Positions 9,506 to 20,642 of a stretch of 64,000 bases of DNA are shown in pieces (the first letter of the stretch is position 1; each line of letters starts with the position of its first letter). Both the position numbers and the translations under genes were made by a program. The notes below the pieces were generated by a model. It was not told the origin of the DNA. It worked only from the letters and a program-made list of their open reading frames with translations, and ran no database searches. The DNA lies in assembly GCF_014692495.1 (NCBI RefSeq), contig NZ_JACOIJ010000018.1, positions 1 through 64,000 of the forward strand, read 5' to 3'. The stretch comes from Sphingobacterium litopenaei. GTDB taxonomy: Bacteria > Bacteroidota > Bacteroidia > Sphingobacteriales > Sphingobacteriaceae.

Positions 9506-9695
9506 GATTTTGCCCTTATAAAAATTTATTATTTCTTAATAATTTTCTGACATATGATCAATTTAATAATCTGTAATAATCATTAAATTGTAGCCATGAG
9601 TTAATCTTTATTTATTCATAGATTTTCTTGATTAACAGCGACAAGATGAACAAAAATCAGCAAACTAGCAAAAAAATATGGATAAAAATTTAATA

Positions 9696-9726
9696 GTGTA
9701 AAAAATACACATTATATTCGTACGAA
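9696..9726 (+). promoter_or_regulatory. pfkA promoter with candidate operator
   Basis: GTGTA-AAAAA-TACAC (9696-9710) is a perfect 5-bp-arm inverted repeat directly upstream of TATATTCG (9713-9720), one mismatch from the -7 consensus. The palindrome TTCGTACGAA (9717-9726) overlaps the -7 box. Either could be bound by the divergent NUDIX regulator. Transcription would start about 17 nt before the TTG start codon. Confidence 0.5.
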
Positions 9727-9742
9727 CTTAATCTAAATTACT

Positions 9743-10726
9743 TTGAAAAAAATTAATCGAATTGGAGTTTTTACTTCTGGTGGTGACGCACCAGGCATGA
9801 ATGCCGCAATCAGAGCGGTAGTGAGAACTGCTATTTACAACGATATCGCTGTTACGGGTATTTATCATGGGTACCAAGGCATGATTGAAGGTTCATTTAT
9901 CGAAATGAATCGTCGTTCAGTAAGTTCTATTATTCAAAAAGGTGGTACTATATTAAAATCAGCACGTTGTTTAGAATTTAAGACTAAAGAAGGAAGACAA
10001 CTGGCATATAATAATCTTCAAGAGCAAGGAATAGATGCATTGGTTGCTATAGGTGGTGACGGTACATTTACGGGGGCTGACTTTTTTTCTAAAGAATACG
10101 ACATTCCGGTAATGTGTATCCCAGGTACTATTGACAATGATTTGTACGGTACAGATTATACATTGGGATACGATACAGCCAATAATACCGTTATCGAAGC
10201 TATTGACAAAATCCGAGATACAGCTTCTTCACATAGCCGTGTTTTCTTTGTAGAGGTAATGGGAAGAGATTCTGGATGTATTGCCTTGAATGCAGGTATT
10301 GGTGGCGGAGCAGAAGCTATTTTGTTACCTGAATTGAATTCGGGTATTGACAGCTTGATTGAAGAGTTGGAATTTGCCGAATCACGCAAAAAAACTTCGA
10401 TGATTGTCATCATTGCAGAAGGTGATAAAAATGGTGGAGCATACAATGTAGCTAAAATTGTCAAAGAAAAAATTAACCATCTTGATATAAAAGTTAGTAT
10501 ATTAGGACATTTGCAACGTGGAGGCGCTCCAAGTAGCTTCGACAGAGTACTTGCTACGCGAATGGGTTATAACGCAGTAAATGAGCTTATCAAAGGCAAT
10601 ACACGTGGTACTTTAGGAATTCGTGGCAACCAAATAATAATAACTCCACTAGAAGAAGCGTTAAACAATAAAGAGTTCAAGTTGGACGAGGAATTGTTAG
10701 AGATTGCAAACGTAATGAACAAATAA
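9743..10726 (+). CDS. pfkA: ATP-dependent 6-phosphofructokinase
   Basis: Phosphorylates fructose 6-phosphate in glycolysis. The 327 residues begin IGVFTSGGDAPGMNAAIR (ATP-binding GGD) and contain the GGDGTFTGA loop, the catalytic PGTIDND motif and the EVMGRDSG substrate motif of PfkA. The start codon is TTG: no in-frame ATG fits and the family N-terminus begins exactly here. It is the first gene of a pfkA / kinase-like / gap operon, with gaps of 8 and 4 bp. Confidence 0.96.
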   Translation: MKKINRIGVFTSGGDAPGMNAAIRAVVRTAIYNDIAVTGIYHGYQGMIEGSFIEMNRRSVSSIIQKGGTILKSARCLEFKTKEGRQLAYNNLQEQGIDALVAIGGDGTFTGADFFSKEYDIPVMCIPGTIDNDLYGTDYTLGYDTANNTVIEAIDKIRDTASSHSRVFFVEVMGRDSGCIALNAGIGGGAEAILLPELNSGIDSLIEELEFAESRKKTSMIVIIAEGDKNGGAYNVAKIVKEKINHLDIKVSILGHLQRGGAPSSFDRVLATRMGYNAVNELIKGNTRGTLGIRGNQIIITPLEEALNNKEFKLDEELLEIANVMNK

Positions 10727-10734
10727 TATTCCAT

Positions 10735-12586
<1,852 letters not shown>

Positions 12587-12607
12587 TAATTTACCCTATT
12601 ACTCATA

Positions 12608-12638
12608 GAAAAAGCATCTGAAATCAGATGCTTTTTCA
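12608..12638 (+). terminator. Terminator of the pfkA-gap operon
   Basis: AAAAAGCATCTGA and TCAGATGCTTTTT pair perfectly around AA, giving a strong hairpin followed by T residues 22 bp after the gap stop codon. Confidence 0.9.
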
Positions 12639-12747
12639 TTAACACTCATTTTAAGTTAATAATCTATTGGTATAATCTATTCACATATAACAAATTTATG
12701 TAAATAGCATCATCCGAATTATACCTAATCATCGGTATTTTAACGAC

Positions 12748-14646
12748 TTACAAACTTAAACGTATCCCGAAGGAAAACCAACGCTTAGGCATCAATACCG
12801 CGCCTGATTCTTGATAAGAAGCATTCGCTATATTAATCACATCACCATAGATATTCCAATGATGTATTGTATAACCTAATCTTACATCAGACACAAAATA
12901 AGGTTTGTTCAATTCTCTTTTGATCCAGCGATTCCCAGTGCTAAACTCCCAATTGCGTGCATTGTATAGTATTCTCAGCAAAGCTTGATGCTTGAGACTT
13001 TCTAATACGTATTTTGATATTATTCCTGTTTGGTAAGACAAATCTTCTGGAGAAAGGTAATTATACCCCAAGACATATTTTAAGCTTCTGTCAAAACCAA
13101 TCACATATACTCGACTTAAAGATGCACTTACACCATGCATTTTATTATTACCTAAATTTAAAGGCTGATAAGGAATTTTACTTATTTCCGTTGGATCAGT
13201 CACATTTCCTGCGTTTTTGGTCCAATCTACAAAGTCATTAATATCTCTATAGAAATAGCGTATTTCTAATTGCGTTCCGCCTATTTTTCCTTGCAAGGAA
13301 GTTTCGTATTGCCAGGCATATTCGGATTTCAAATCAGGATTACCCACATTAGCGGGTTGCTTCAAATATAAATCTGTAAAAGATGGAATGCGTTGACTTT
13401 TGCCTACATTAAGGTTAAGTTTCCAATTCGGGATAAATTGGTAGCCCACATCAACTCCAGGATAAACTTCCCAACCGTATTTACTATTGTAATTACTATA
13501 AGCTCCTACATGCAAAGTCAACTTTGACAATAATTCTGTTCTATATTCTAGATAAGAACCAAAATTCTCGCGCGTATGGTTACCTAGATTATTACTTTTC
13601 ACATCTTCATCACGTAATTCCAATCCCAATCCAAATTGACCAAGTGAAGTTGTCAATCTACTGTTTAACTCCAATGATAGCGCATTATTTTTATGTTCAG
13701 AACGCGCTTTACTCAAATCATTTCTATAATAGCGATAGTCATCCGAATTATAGCGGTTTGAAATACGTGGACTTATGTAGAATTTCTCACCAAAATAGTG
13801 TTTGGTAGAAAAATGAGCAAAAGCTGTTCTGACTATTTCGTAAGATTCCTTGTCACCAGGTGCAGCATAATATCCATTTGCTCCAAATTCATTGTCAATA
13901 TATCCCGCTGACCAATCTAAAGAGTTGCTTGCATTAAGATTATACGCTCCTTGATAATATAAACGCATATCTTCTGTAGCACTATTGTAACGTTGTCCAT
14001 TAGTTTTATTTGTAGATAATGAAATAAGATTTTGAAAATCCTTATTTCCTAATTGTGCTACCACTTGAGCACCTCCACCCCAATATTTACCTGAACCATC
14101 GCCTTCTTCTTTATTTTCCAATGAAGAGCCTCCTTGCAGGTGAACAGTTAAGGAATTTTTAGCAAAAGATTTTGTAACGATATTGATTGCTCCTGTTAAA
14201 GCATTGACTCCATACACACGAGCCATTGGTCCACGAAGCACTTCTATACGTTCTATTGCGTCTAATGCCACCGGAATATTCATCGTATGATGTCCAGTTT
14301 GCGGATCAGAAATTTTCACACCATTTAGTAATATCAAGGCCTGCTCGAATGTTCCTCCATCAATACTAATATCCGCTTGGGTACCAAAAGGACCGCGCTG
14401 ACGTACATCCACCCCATTGATAAAAGCCAAGACTTCACTAATAGATTTTACGGGCATCTGAGAGATATCTTGGGCGGTAATAATTTCAATATTTTTATTG
14501 CGTTCTGCAAATGGAATTTGGAAACGATTCTCAGAAATAACTACTTCGGAGATAGAATCCTTTCGCAAGGTATTGTCAGTTTGTGCATACATACAGTTCG
14601 TACAAATAATCCCAGCAATAGAAAACAACATTTTATTTGAATACAT
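12748..14646 (-). CDS. TonB-dependent outer-membrane receptor (BtuB-like)
   Basis: A ligand-gated outer-membrane importer energised by TonB. A signal peptide (MYSNKMLFSIAGIICTNCMYA, then QTDN) precedes a plug domain (EVLAFINGVDVRQRG, LILLNGVKI, IEVLRGPMARVYG, GAINIVTK). A beta-barrel follows, ending in the usual aromatic-strand terminus WFSFGIRLSL. The reading frame is open to an ATG pair at 14694, but the start at 14646 gives a normal signal peptide and leaves room for a promoter. The gene is divergent from a MocR regulator across two direct repeats. No cobalamin riboswitch is visible, so the substrate is unknown. Confidence 0.88.
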   Translation of the reverse strand: MYSNKMLFSIAGIICTNCMYAQTDNTLRKDSISEVVISENRFQIPFAERNKNIEIITAQDISQMPVKSISEVLAFINGVDVRQRGPFGTQADISIDGGTFEQALILLNGVKISDPQTGHHTMNIPVALDAIERIEVLRGPMARVYGVNALTGAINIVTKSFAKNSLTVHLQGGSSLENKEEGDGSGKYWGGGAQVVAQLGNKDFQNLISLSTNKTNGQRYNSATEDMRLYYQGAYNLNASNSLDWSAGYIDNEFGANGYYAAPGDKESYEIVRTAFAHFSTKHYFGEKFYISPRISNRYNSDDYRYYRNDLSKARSEHKNNALSLELNSRLTTSLGQFGLGLELRDEDVKSNNLGNHTRENFGSYLEYRTELLSKLTLHVGAYSNYNSKYGWEVYPGVDVGYQFIPNWKLNLNVGKSQRIPSFTDLYLKQPANVGNPDLKSEYAWQYETSLQGKIGGTQLEIRYFYRDINDFVDWTKNAGNVTDPTEISKIPYQPLNLGNNKMHGVSASLSRVYVIGFDRSLKYVLGYNYLSPEDLSYQTGIISKYVLESLKHQALLRILYNARNWEFSTGNRWIKRELNKPYFVSDVRLGYTIHHWNIYGDVINIANASYQESGAVLMPKRWFSFGIRLSL

Positions 14647-14699
14647 AGAGCTAATAATTTTTAAAGTCCTGCAAATGTGGTATCTTTTCATCATATTAA

Positions 14700-14735
14700 A
14701 ATAGTCCAGTTTAAAAACAATGAATAGTCCAGTTT
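14700..14735. promoter_or_regulatory. Direct repeats, probable MocR operator
   Basis: AATAGTCCAGTTT occurs twice, at 14700-14712 and 14723-14735, 23 bp apart (about two helical turns). In the other orientation it reads AAACTGGACTATT. MocR-type regulators bind direct repeats, and the TauR box described in the literature has a similar CTGGAC core. The second copy overlaps the first codons of the MocR gene, which suggests autorepression. Confidence 0.6.
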
Positions 14736-16201
14736 TACAAAATATCTTAGCTTATATAAAGATTAATAAAATGGAAGCTACTGCCATTTATTTACAAATC
14801 GCACAAGGCTTAATTAATGCCATACAAACAAAAGCTGTTAAAACTGGAGATAAATTACCAGGTACCAGAACTTTAAGCGAAAAACTATATCTCCATCGCA
14901 AAACAGTTGTGGCCGCATATGACGAACTAGTCGCCCAAGGTTGGATTGATATTATACCTCAAATAGGTGCTTTTGTGTCTAACAAAAAAATTAAAACTAC
15001 TTCCATACAGCTTACGGAGAAGGCTTTTAATTCAATTAAAACTCCTTATGAAGTAATGGAAAATTATATACTGGATTCACCTTACATTCCAATTGCAACA
15101 GATTTATATTTTACAGATGGAACAGGAGATTTTAGGTTATTGGATTTTAAAATTTTGACTCAAATTTTCAATGCGCTAACAAAAAAGAAAACCACAGCTT
15201 GCGCTATTAATAAGAATTTTCATGTACAAAATATGAATTTAAAGCAACAATTCCTAAATTATTTGTATATCACCAAAAGATTTACAATTCCAGAAAATCA
15301 GCTACTAATCTTCCAAAATAATCAAATTGCTTTTCAAAGTATTTTACAAACTCTCTTTCGTCCAAATGATACTGTCATCGTAACTGAGATTGGGCATTTT
15401 GAAACCAATATGAAATTAAAACATGCCCAAGTTAATCTAATTACTGTTATTACAAATCAAGATGGAATAGATCTACAACATTTTAAGTCAATACTTAATA
15501 AACAAAAAATACGAGCCCTCTATATTCAAACAAATCAGCTTTATCCTACTACTATATCTTTGACAGAAGAAAATAAAAAGCAATTAATAGAATTAGCATA
15601 TGAACATCAGTTCATCATCATTGAAGATGATAATGGGACTGATTTTGTATACCATAAAAATCAAATTTCTACGCTAAAAAATCTTGACAGCAAAGGTTCT
15701 GTCGTTTATGTGAATTCGCTCAAAGACCTATTCCCTCATCCATACGATTTAGCCTATATTATTGTACCCGAAAATCTAATCCTAGAATTATCCAAAGCGC
15801 AAAATATATGGCAGTCAACTGCTATGTATCTTATAGAAGAAACTCTTGCAGAATATATAAATGAAGGATTATTATTACGGCAGTTGCAAAAACAAACTAA
15901 GATTTACCAAAAAAGAAGAGATTATTTTGCCTCCATCTTAGATCAGCATTTCGAACAAAGTATCCATTTTGAAAAACCTGAAATTGGATTAGGATTTTGG
16001 ATTCAATTAAATAAGCGAATTTCTTTGCTTGCCATTGCCAATCTTTTGCGAGCAAAAAATCTCACGCTTCCAAATTATCTGCTTTATCAAAATAGAGATT
16101 TAACAGCACTTCGATTAGGCTTCGCGCACCTAAATGAACAAGAAGCCGAAGAAGCGACGACATTATTAAGTAAAGGTATTTATGAGTATATGTATAATTA
16201 A
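14720..16201 (+). CDS. MocR-type regulator (GntR HTH plus aminotransferase-like domain)
   Basis: 493 residues: an N-terminal GntR winged helix (about 20-90; AIYLQIAQGLINAI, KLPGTRTLSEKL, RKTVVAAYDELVAQGWI) and a fold-type-I aminotransferase-like domain. The PLP lysine appears retained (SLKDLFP, K335). The usual EDDYDSEFRY motif is EDDNGTDFVY, and the phosphate-binding Arg after the lysine (GLRLGY) is replaced in HPYDLAY. PLP binding may be altered. It is divergent from a TonB receptor and is its likely regulator. The start at 14720 is the longest; an ATG at 14771 would spare the operator overlap but cut conserved residues. Confidence 0.87.
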   Translation: MNSPVLQNILAYIKINKMEATAIYLQIAQGLINAIQTKAVKTGDKLPGTRTLSEKLYLHRKTVVAAYDELVAQGWIDIIPQIGAFVSNKKIKTTSIQLTEKAFNSIKTPYEVMENYILDSPYIPIATDLYFTDGTGDFRLLDFKILTQIFNALTKKKTTACAINKNFHVQNMNLKQQFLNYLYITKRFTIPENQLLIFQNNQIAFQSILQTLFRPNDTVIVTEIGHFETNMKLKHAQVNLITVITNQDGIDLQHFKSILNKQKIRALYIQTNQLYPTTISLTEENKKQLIELAYEHQFIIIEDDNGTDFVYHKNQISTLKNLDSKGSVVYVNSLKDLFPHPYDLAYIIVPENLILELSKAQNIWQSTAMYLIEETLAEYINEGLLLRQLQKQTKIYQKRRDYFASILDQHFEQSIHFEKPEIGLGFWIQLNKRISLLAIANLLRAKNLTLPNYLLYQNRDLTALRLGFAHLNEQEAEEATTLLSKGIYEYMYN

Positions 16202-16270
16202 AACCTTCTTACGTATTTATATCACTTAGATGAAAAATACAGAAGTGCCTGGCAAGTAGCTAATTAAAAT

Positions 16271-16309
16271 AAAAAAGAGGAAAGTTTTTTTTGCAGCTTC
16301 CCTCTTTCT
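16271..16309 (-). terminator. Terminator of the FAD/Fe-S dehydrogenase-lipoprotein unit
   Basis: On the minus strand AAAGAGGGAAG pairs with CTTTCCTCTTT across an A-rich loop and is followed by T residues, 24 bp after the lipoprotein stop codon. Confidence 0.7.
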
Positions 16310-16332
16310 CAATGTAATTTTGATTAAATATT

Positions 16333-16956
16333 TTATTTTCCTTCTAAAGCAGACAAAAATTGAGCTCTATAAGAAGCATCCTTCTCGCCGATTTCGAAAG
16401 AGCGTTTGTATAAATCCAATGTAACAAACACTTCGGCAGGTTCTCCGATCGAATTGTCAAAGAATAATTTAAAGCTATAAGTCGATTTTTTGGTTAAATC
16501 TACTTCAATAGTATTAGATGAAAATACTGTAGGTTCTATTACTGCACTTGAAAAAGCGCCTGAAGATTGACTTCCGAATATTGTAGCTAAAGATTTTACC
16601 AAAGCATCTGATTCAGCGCCGATAGACGATAATTTTAGAGCTCCTCTTACAAAACCATCTTCAACAGGTCTTCCTTGACCATTTACACCTGGCTTGATAT
16701 TCTTCAATACTTCCACTTGCAGACCAACAGTATCTTGTTCGAATACAGATTTTGCAACATAGATGTGCGAAGAATCCGTTTGTGACTCATCTACAATTCT
16801 CAAGAACAATTGCTGTTTTACAGCAGTCTTATCGTTGGTAAACTTTTCCAAAGACGGACCTGTTGCACTTTGTGACGAATTCGTCGAATTTCCGCAACTT
16901 GCGAATAGTAATGCCGCCAATACTCCTGCTGACAATGTGGATTTTATAGCTTTCAT
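16333..16956 (-). CDS. Putative lipoprotein of unknown function
   Basis: 207 residues from the ATG at 16956. An earlier start at 16986 is open but would add residues before a clean signal peptide. The signal peptide MKAIKSTLSAGVLAALLFASC ends in a lipobox (FAS-C), so the mature protein should be acylated on Cys21. A Ser/Thr-rich linker follows, then a soluble domain with several beta-strand-like segments (VAKSVFEQDTVGLQVEVL, YSFKLFFDNSIGEPAEVFVTLDLY). I do not recognise the family. It is downstream of the FAD/Fe-S dehydrogenase on the same strand. Confidence 0.7.
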   Translation of the reverse strand: MKAIKSTLSAGVLAALLFASCGNSTNSSQSATGPSLEKFTNDKTAVKQQLFLRIVDESQTDSSHIYVAKSVFEQDTVGLQVEVLKNIKPGVNGQGRPVEDGFVRGALKLSSIGAESDALVKSLATIFGSQSSGAFSSAVIEPTVFSSNTIEVDLTKKSTYSFKLFFDNSIGEPAEVFVTLDLYKRSFEIGEKDASYRAQFLSALEGK

Positions 16957-17000
16957 AATACTTACTTTACTAATTAAAGCATTCAAATTACGATAAAGTT

Positions 17001-19916
17001 TTATTTAATTAAAGCATTATACAAAATTTCGACTGGATGGAAGGATTTACGCGCCGCACCATCTTTGATTTGATGACGACAAGATGTTCCCGCTGCCGCA
17101 ATAATCGTATCCTCTTTAGCAGATCGTACCGCTGGCAATAACACCAATTCCGCTACTTTCATAGAAATATCGTAATGCTCCTTTTCGTAACCAAAAGATC
17201 CTGCCATACCACAACAGCCCGATGGAATTACCTCAACCGTATAATTTGCAGGGAATGAAAGAACTTTTTCTGTAAATCCAACCAAGTGAAAGGCTTTTTG
17301 GTAACAGTGACCATGTAATTTGATATGTTGTTTTTCTGCTGAAAATTGTTCTGGATGAATATTTCCTTTGTCTATTTCTTGAGCTAAAAATTCATCAACC
17401 ATCAAAGCATTTGCGGCAATCTTTTGCGCATCAGCTTTTAAGTCCGCATCCACCAATGTCAAATATTCATCTCGGAAAGTAATAATTGCCGAAGGCTCAA
17501 TACCCAATAAAGGTGTTTCAGCTGAAATTTTATCTTTTAGCATAGATACATTGGCATTTGCCAATTTCTTCGCTTCTTTGACAAATCCTTTAGATAAATA
17601 AGTTCTACCACTTTCTTTATGTGGCGCAAACAACACTTCATAACCTAAAGCAGTCAGTAATTTATAAGCAGTCTGTCCAATGCTTGTATCATTATAATCC
17701 GTAAACTCATCACAGAAAAGGTATACTTTACGTTTTGAAATCGGTGTATTTTGCTTTTTCAACCATTGTTTCAAGGTTGTACCTGACACTTCTGGTAATG
17801 ACCTATCAGGCGCAAAACCAACAACTTGCTTGATAAGACTTGAAGTAAATTTATTTTGCGAAAAGAAGTTATAAAGTGGAGCTACTAAAGAACCTAACTG
17901 CTGAGATTTGGTGAAATTAGCAATCACTTTCGAACGGAATGGAGCACCATTCGCATCATAATAATGTTGCAAAAATTCCGCTTTCATCTTGGCCACATCC
18001 ACACTAGATGGACATTCAGTTTTACAGCCTTTACAGCTTAAACATAAATCCATCACTTCTTTGATTTCCTCGTGATCGAAACGATTTTGTTTAGTTGAAT
18101 TCGTTAAGAATTGACGCAACATATTTGCTCTTGCGCGTGTCGTATCCTTTTCATTGCGTGTAGCCATGAATGAAGGACACATAGTTCCACCACTAATTTC
18201 TGTCTTTCGACAGTCTCCCGAACCCGAACATTTTTCCGCTAAACGAAGAATGCTTTCATCTTTCGTAAAATCAAAATAGGTTTTGATTTCTTTGCCATCA
18301 ACGACCTTGTCATAGCGCAGGGACGTATCCATAGGTGGCGTGTTAACGATTTTATTGGCATTAAAAATACCTTTTGGATCGAAGATATTTTTTACGTCTT
18401 GTAATAAAGCATAAACTTTATCACCCAAAACTTTACCAATAAATTCTCCTCTCAAACGTCCATCACCGTGCTCACCACTCAATGAACCATTATATTTCAA
18501 TACCAAATCTGTTGTTCTTTCCAGAATCGAACGGAACTGTCGACGACCTTCTGAAGATTTAAGATTTACGAATGGTTCAATATGCAGCTCTCCCGCTCCA
18601 GCGTGTGCATAATACGAGGCATGAACACCCTCATCTTTTAATAGCTTTTGCACATCAGCAACATAAGCTGGCAAGTCTACAGGTGAAACTGCACAGTCTT
18701 CAATTAGATTAACGGGCTGCTCATCACCTGGAAGATTACGAATCAAACCAAGTCCCGCTTTACGTACATCCCAAACCAAATTCGTTTGTTTTGGACCTAA
18801 AACTAATGGATACGCATAACCTAAACCTTTTGCTTGTAATTCCTGCTTTAAAGCTTCCGCACGACGAACAATCTCATCTTCGTTATCCGCTCTAAATTCA
18901 ACTATTAATAATGCTTTCGGATCTCCTTGGATGAAAAAACGATTGTATTGGTAAGTTGGATGTCCTACCGTAAAATCCAAAATGTATTTATCAACCAACT
19001 CTGAAGCTTCAGGATTATGCGACAAAGCAACAACGTTACCATGCATACATTCAACCATGTCTGCAAAGTGAACACACAATAAACCAATTTCTTTTGGAGG
19101 AAGTGGACGCAATTTGATTTTTGCTTCAGTCACTATACCGATAGTACCTTCAGAACCTGCCAATAGATTACACAAGTTGAAAGGTTTAGTATTATCTACT
19201 AAATAATCCAAGGCATAACCTGTATTCCGACGCGTTATATCTTTTTTCGGATAGCCTGAATTAATAATTTCTATGTTTTCTTGATTGCTTATAATATCAT
19301 TCAGCTGACGATAAATTTCACCTTCACGATCTTTTTGAGAAAGCTTTGCAAAATATTCCTGAGGATTTAATTCTTTGAATACAACCTCAGTACCATCATT
19401 CAACAGAACACTTGCTTCCAATAGATTTTCACGCGTATCTCCCCAAACAATTGAGTGTAATCCCGAAGAATTGTTACCAATCATACCGCCCACCATCGCT
19501 CTACTTGCTGTAGACGTTTCGGGACCAAACATGAGTCCATATGCCCTCAGATACGCATTCAAATCGTCCCGAATGACACCTGGTTGAACACGTGCCCACT
19601 GTTCTTGCTCATTTACCTCTAAAATTTTATTGAAAAACTTAGATACATCAACGATAATACCTTTTCCCACAACCTGTCCAGCCAAAGAAGTTCCCGCTGT
19701 ACGTGGTATCAAAGTAATTTGATTAGTATTCGCAAAATCAATTAACTTGTTTAGATCCGACTTTGTATAAGGAATAGCAACAGCTAGAGGTTTTTCTTGA
19801 TATACAGAGGCATCCGTAGAATAAGCTACTAAGATGGTTTGATGTTTTGGATTGTTTTCTTGAAAATATAACTCTCCATCTAATTCAGTATTCAGTTTTT
19901 CTAAAGATAGTAACAT
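17001..19916 (-). CDS. FAD/4Fe-4S dehydrogenase, D-2-hydroxyacid type (YdiJ-like)
   Basis: A large two-part oxidoreductase, about 971 residues from the ATG at 19916. An N-terminal VAO-type FAD domain (IPRTAGTSLAGQ, GGMIGNNSSGLHS, LLAGSEGTIGIVTEA) and a C-terminal FAD-oxidase domain with LSGEHGDGRLRGEF are fused to a ferredoxin-like segment (CSGSGDCRK, CLSCKGCKTECP) and CCG domains (PSGCCGMAGSFGYE). By family it oxidises D-lactate, glycolate or D-2-hydroxyglutarate, passing electrons to the respiratory chain. Which acid is used cannot be told. It is the first gene before the lipoprotein. Confidence 0.9.
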   Translation of the reverse strand: MLLSLEKLNTELDGELYFQENNPKHQTILVAYSTDASVYQEKPLAVAIPYTKSDLNKLIDFANTNQITLIPRTAGTSLAGQVVGKGIIVDVSKFFNKILEVNEQEQWARVQPGVIRDDLNAYLRAYGLMFGPETSTASRAMVGGMIGNNSSGLHSIVWGDTRENLLEASVLLNDGTEVVFKELNPQEYFAKLSQKDREGEIYRQLNDIISNQENIEIINSGYPKKDITRRNTGYALDYLVDNTKPFNLCNLLAGSEGTIGIVTEAKIKLRPLPPKEIGLLCVHFADMVECMHGNVVALSHNPEASELVDKYILDFTVGHPTYQYNRFFIQGDPKALLIVEFRADNEDEIVRRAEALKQELQAKGLGYAYPLVLGPKQTNLVWDVRKAGLGLIRNLPGDEQPVNLIEDCAVSPVDLPAYVADVQKLLKDEGVHASYYAHAGAGELHIEPFVNLKSSEGRRQFRSILERTTDLVLKYNGSLSGEHGDGRLRGEFIGKVLGDKVYALLQDVKNIFDPKGIFNANKIVNTPPMDTSLRYDKVVDGKEIKTYFDFTKDESILRLAEKCSGSGDCRKTEISGGTMCPSFMATRNEKDTTRARANMLRQFLTNSTKQNRFDHEEIKEVMDLCLSCKGCKTECPSSVDVAKMKAEFLQHYYDANGAPFRSKVIANFTKSQQLGSLVAPLYNFFSQNKFTSSLIKQVVGFAPDRSLPEVSGTTLKQWLKKQNTPISKRKVYLFCDEFTDYNDTSIGQTAYKLLTALGYEVLFAPHKESGRTYLSKGFVKEAKKLANANVSMLKDKISAETPLLGIEPSAIITFRDEYLTLVDADLKADAQKIAANALMVDEFLAQEIDKGNIHPEQFSAEKQHIKLHGHCYQKAFHLVGFTEKVLSFPANYTVEVIPSGCCGMAGSFGYEKEHYDISMKVAELVLLPAVRSAKEDTIIAAAGTSCRHQIKDGAARKSFHPVEILYNALIK

Positions 19917-20120
19917 ACTTCGTATAAAAAATGAGCAATAACATAACAAATCTACGTAAAGTATGTTATTTTTGATAATATATACATCTATTTATTTTAT
20001 GTTTTTTCGTGTTTATTTTTAAATAACGCACAAAAACGCAAATCAATTATAAAAGTATTTGTCGAATTTCAATACACCACATAAATTAAACTGAATTTAA
20101 TTCTATAAAATTATTTAAAT

Positions 20121-20152
20121 TTTGAATTATGTTCTGAAATTTTGTAATTTTG
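20121..20152 (+). promoter_or_regulatory. Promoter of the Lrp gene, implying a leaderless mRNA
   Basis: TTTG (20121-20124) and TAATTTTG (20145-20152) fit the -33/-7 consensus. The -7 box ends only seven bases before the ATG, so transcription should start within one to three bases of the start codon. Confidence 0.6.
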
Positions 20153-20159
20153 CAGAATT

Positions 20160-20642
20160 ATGGGAAAATTAGAAGTTTCATTAGATCATATTGATTATCA
20201 GATATTACGCATTATGCAAAATAATGCTAGAACTAATAATGCAGATATAGCCCGCGAATTAGGAATGGCTCCTTCGGCTATTTTGGAACGCGTTAAGAAA
20301 TTAGAGCAAAAAGAAGTGATTTTACAATACAATGCCAAGATCAACCCTGTGGCTTTAGACCAAAATTTACTTTCTTTTATATTTATTAAAACATCTGATA
20401 TCATAGGCGAGCAAGGTGTCGCCTATTTATTAGCTGAAATACCTGAAGTGCAAGAAGTGCATGATATCGCAGGAGACGATGGTTATTTAATTAAAGTACG
20501 CACAAATGATGCTGCAGGTTTAGTAGACTTGATGCGCAACACATTGGGAAAAATAGAAGGTATCATCTCTACCCGTACAACTATCGTTTTAGAAACTGTA
20601 AAAGAAGAACAAAAATTAGTTATTCCAACACAAACAGCATAA
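20160..20642 (+). CDS. Lrp/AsnC-family transcriptional regulator
   Basis: A 160-residue DNA-binding protein: an N-terminal helix-turn-helix (about 6-60; NADIARELGMAPSAILERVKKLE) and a C-terminal RAM/effector domain (about 70-150; VHDIAGDDGYLIKVRT). Members respond to amino acids and often control their transport. Its stop codon overlaps the start of the EamA exporter by one base, so it probably regulates, and is translated with, that transporter. The promoter position suggests a leaderless transcript. Confidence 0.92.
   Translation: MGKLEVSLDHIDYQILRIMQNNARTNNADIARELGMAPSAILERVKKLEQKEVILQYNAKINPVALDQNLLSFIFIKTSDIIGEQGVAYLLAEIPEVQEVHDIAGDDGYLIKVRTNDAAGLVDLMRNTLGKIEGIISTRTTIVLETVKEEQKLVIPTQTA

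Noticed and set aside
12669-12732. GGTATAAT...ATTATACC inverted arms after the gap operon
   Set aside because: The arms are far apart (about 45 bp) and AT-rich; chance pairing is likely.
12748-14646. Cobalamin uptake locus because the receptor is BtuB-like
   Set aside because: No cobalamin riboswitch, BtuFCD genes or space for a leader is present; the receptor class alone does not fix the substrate.
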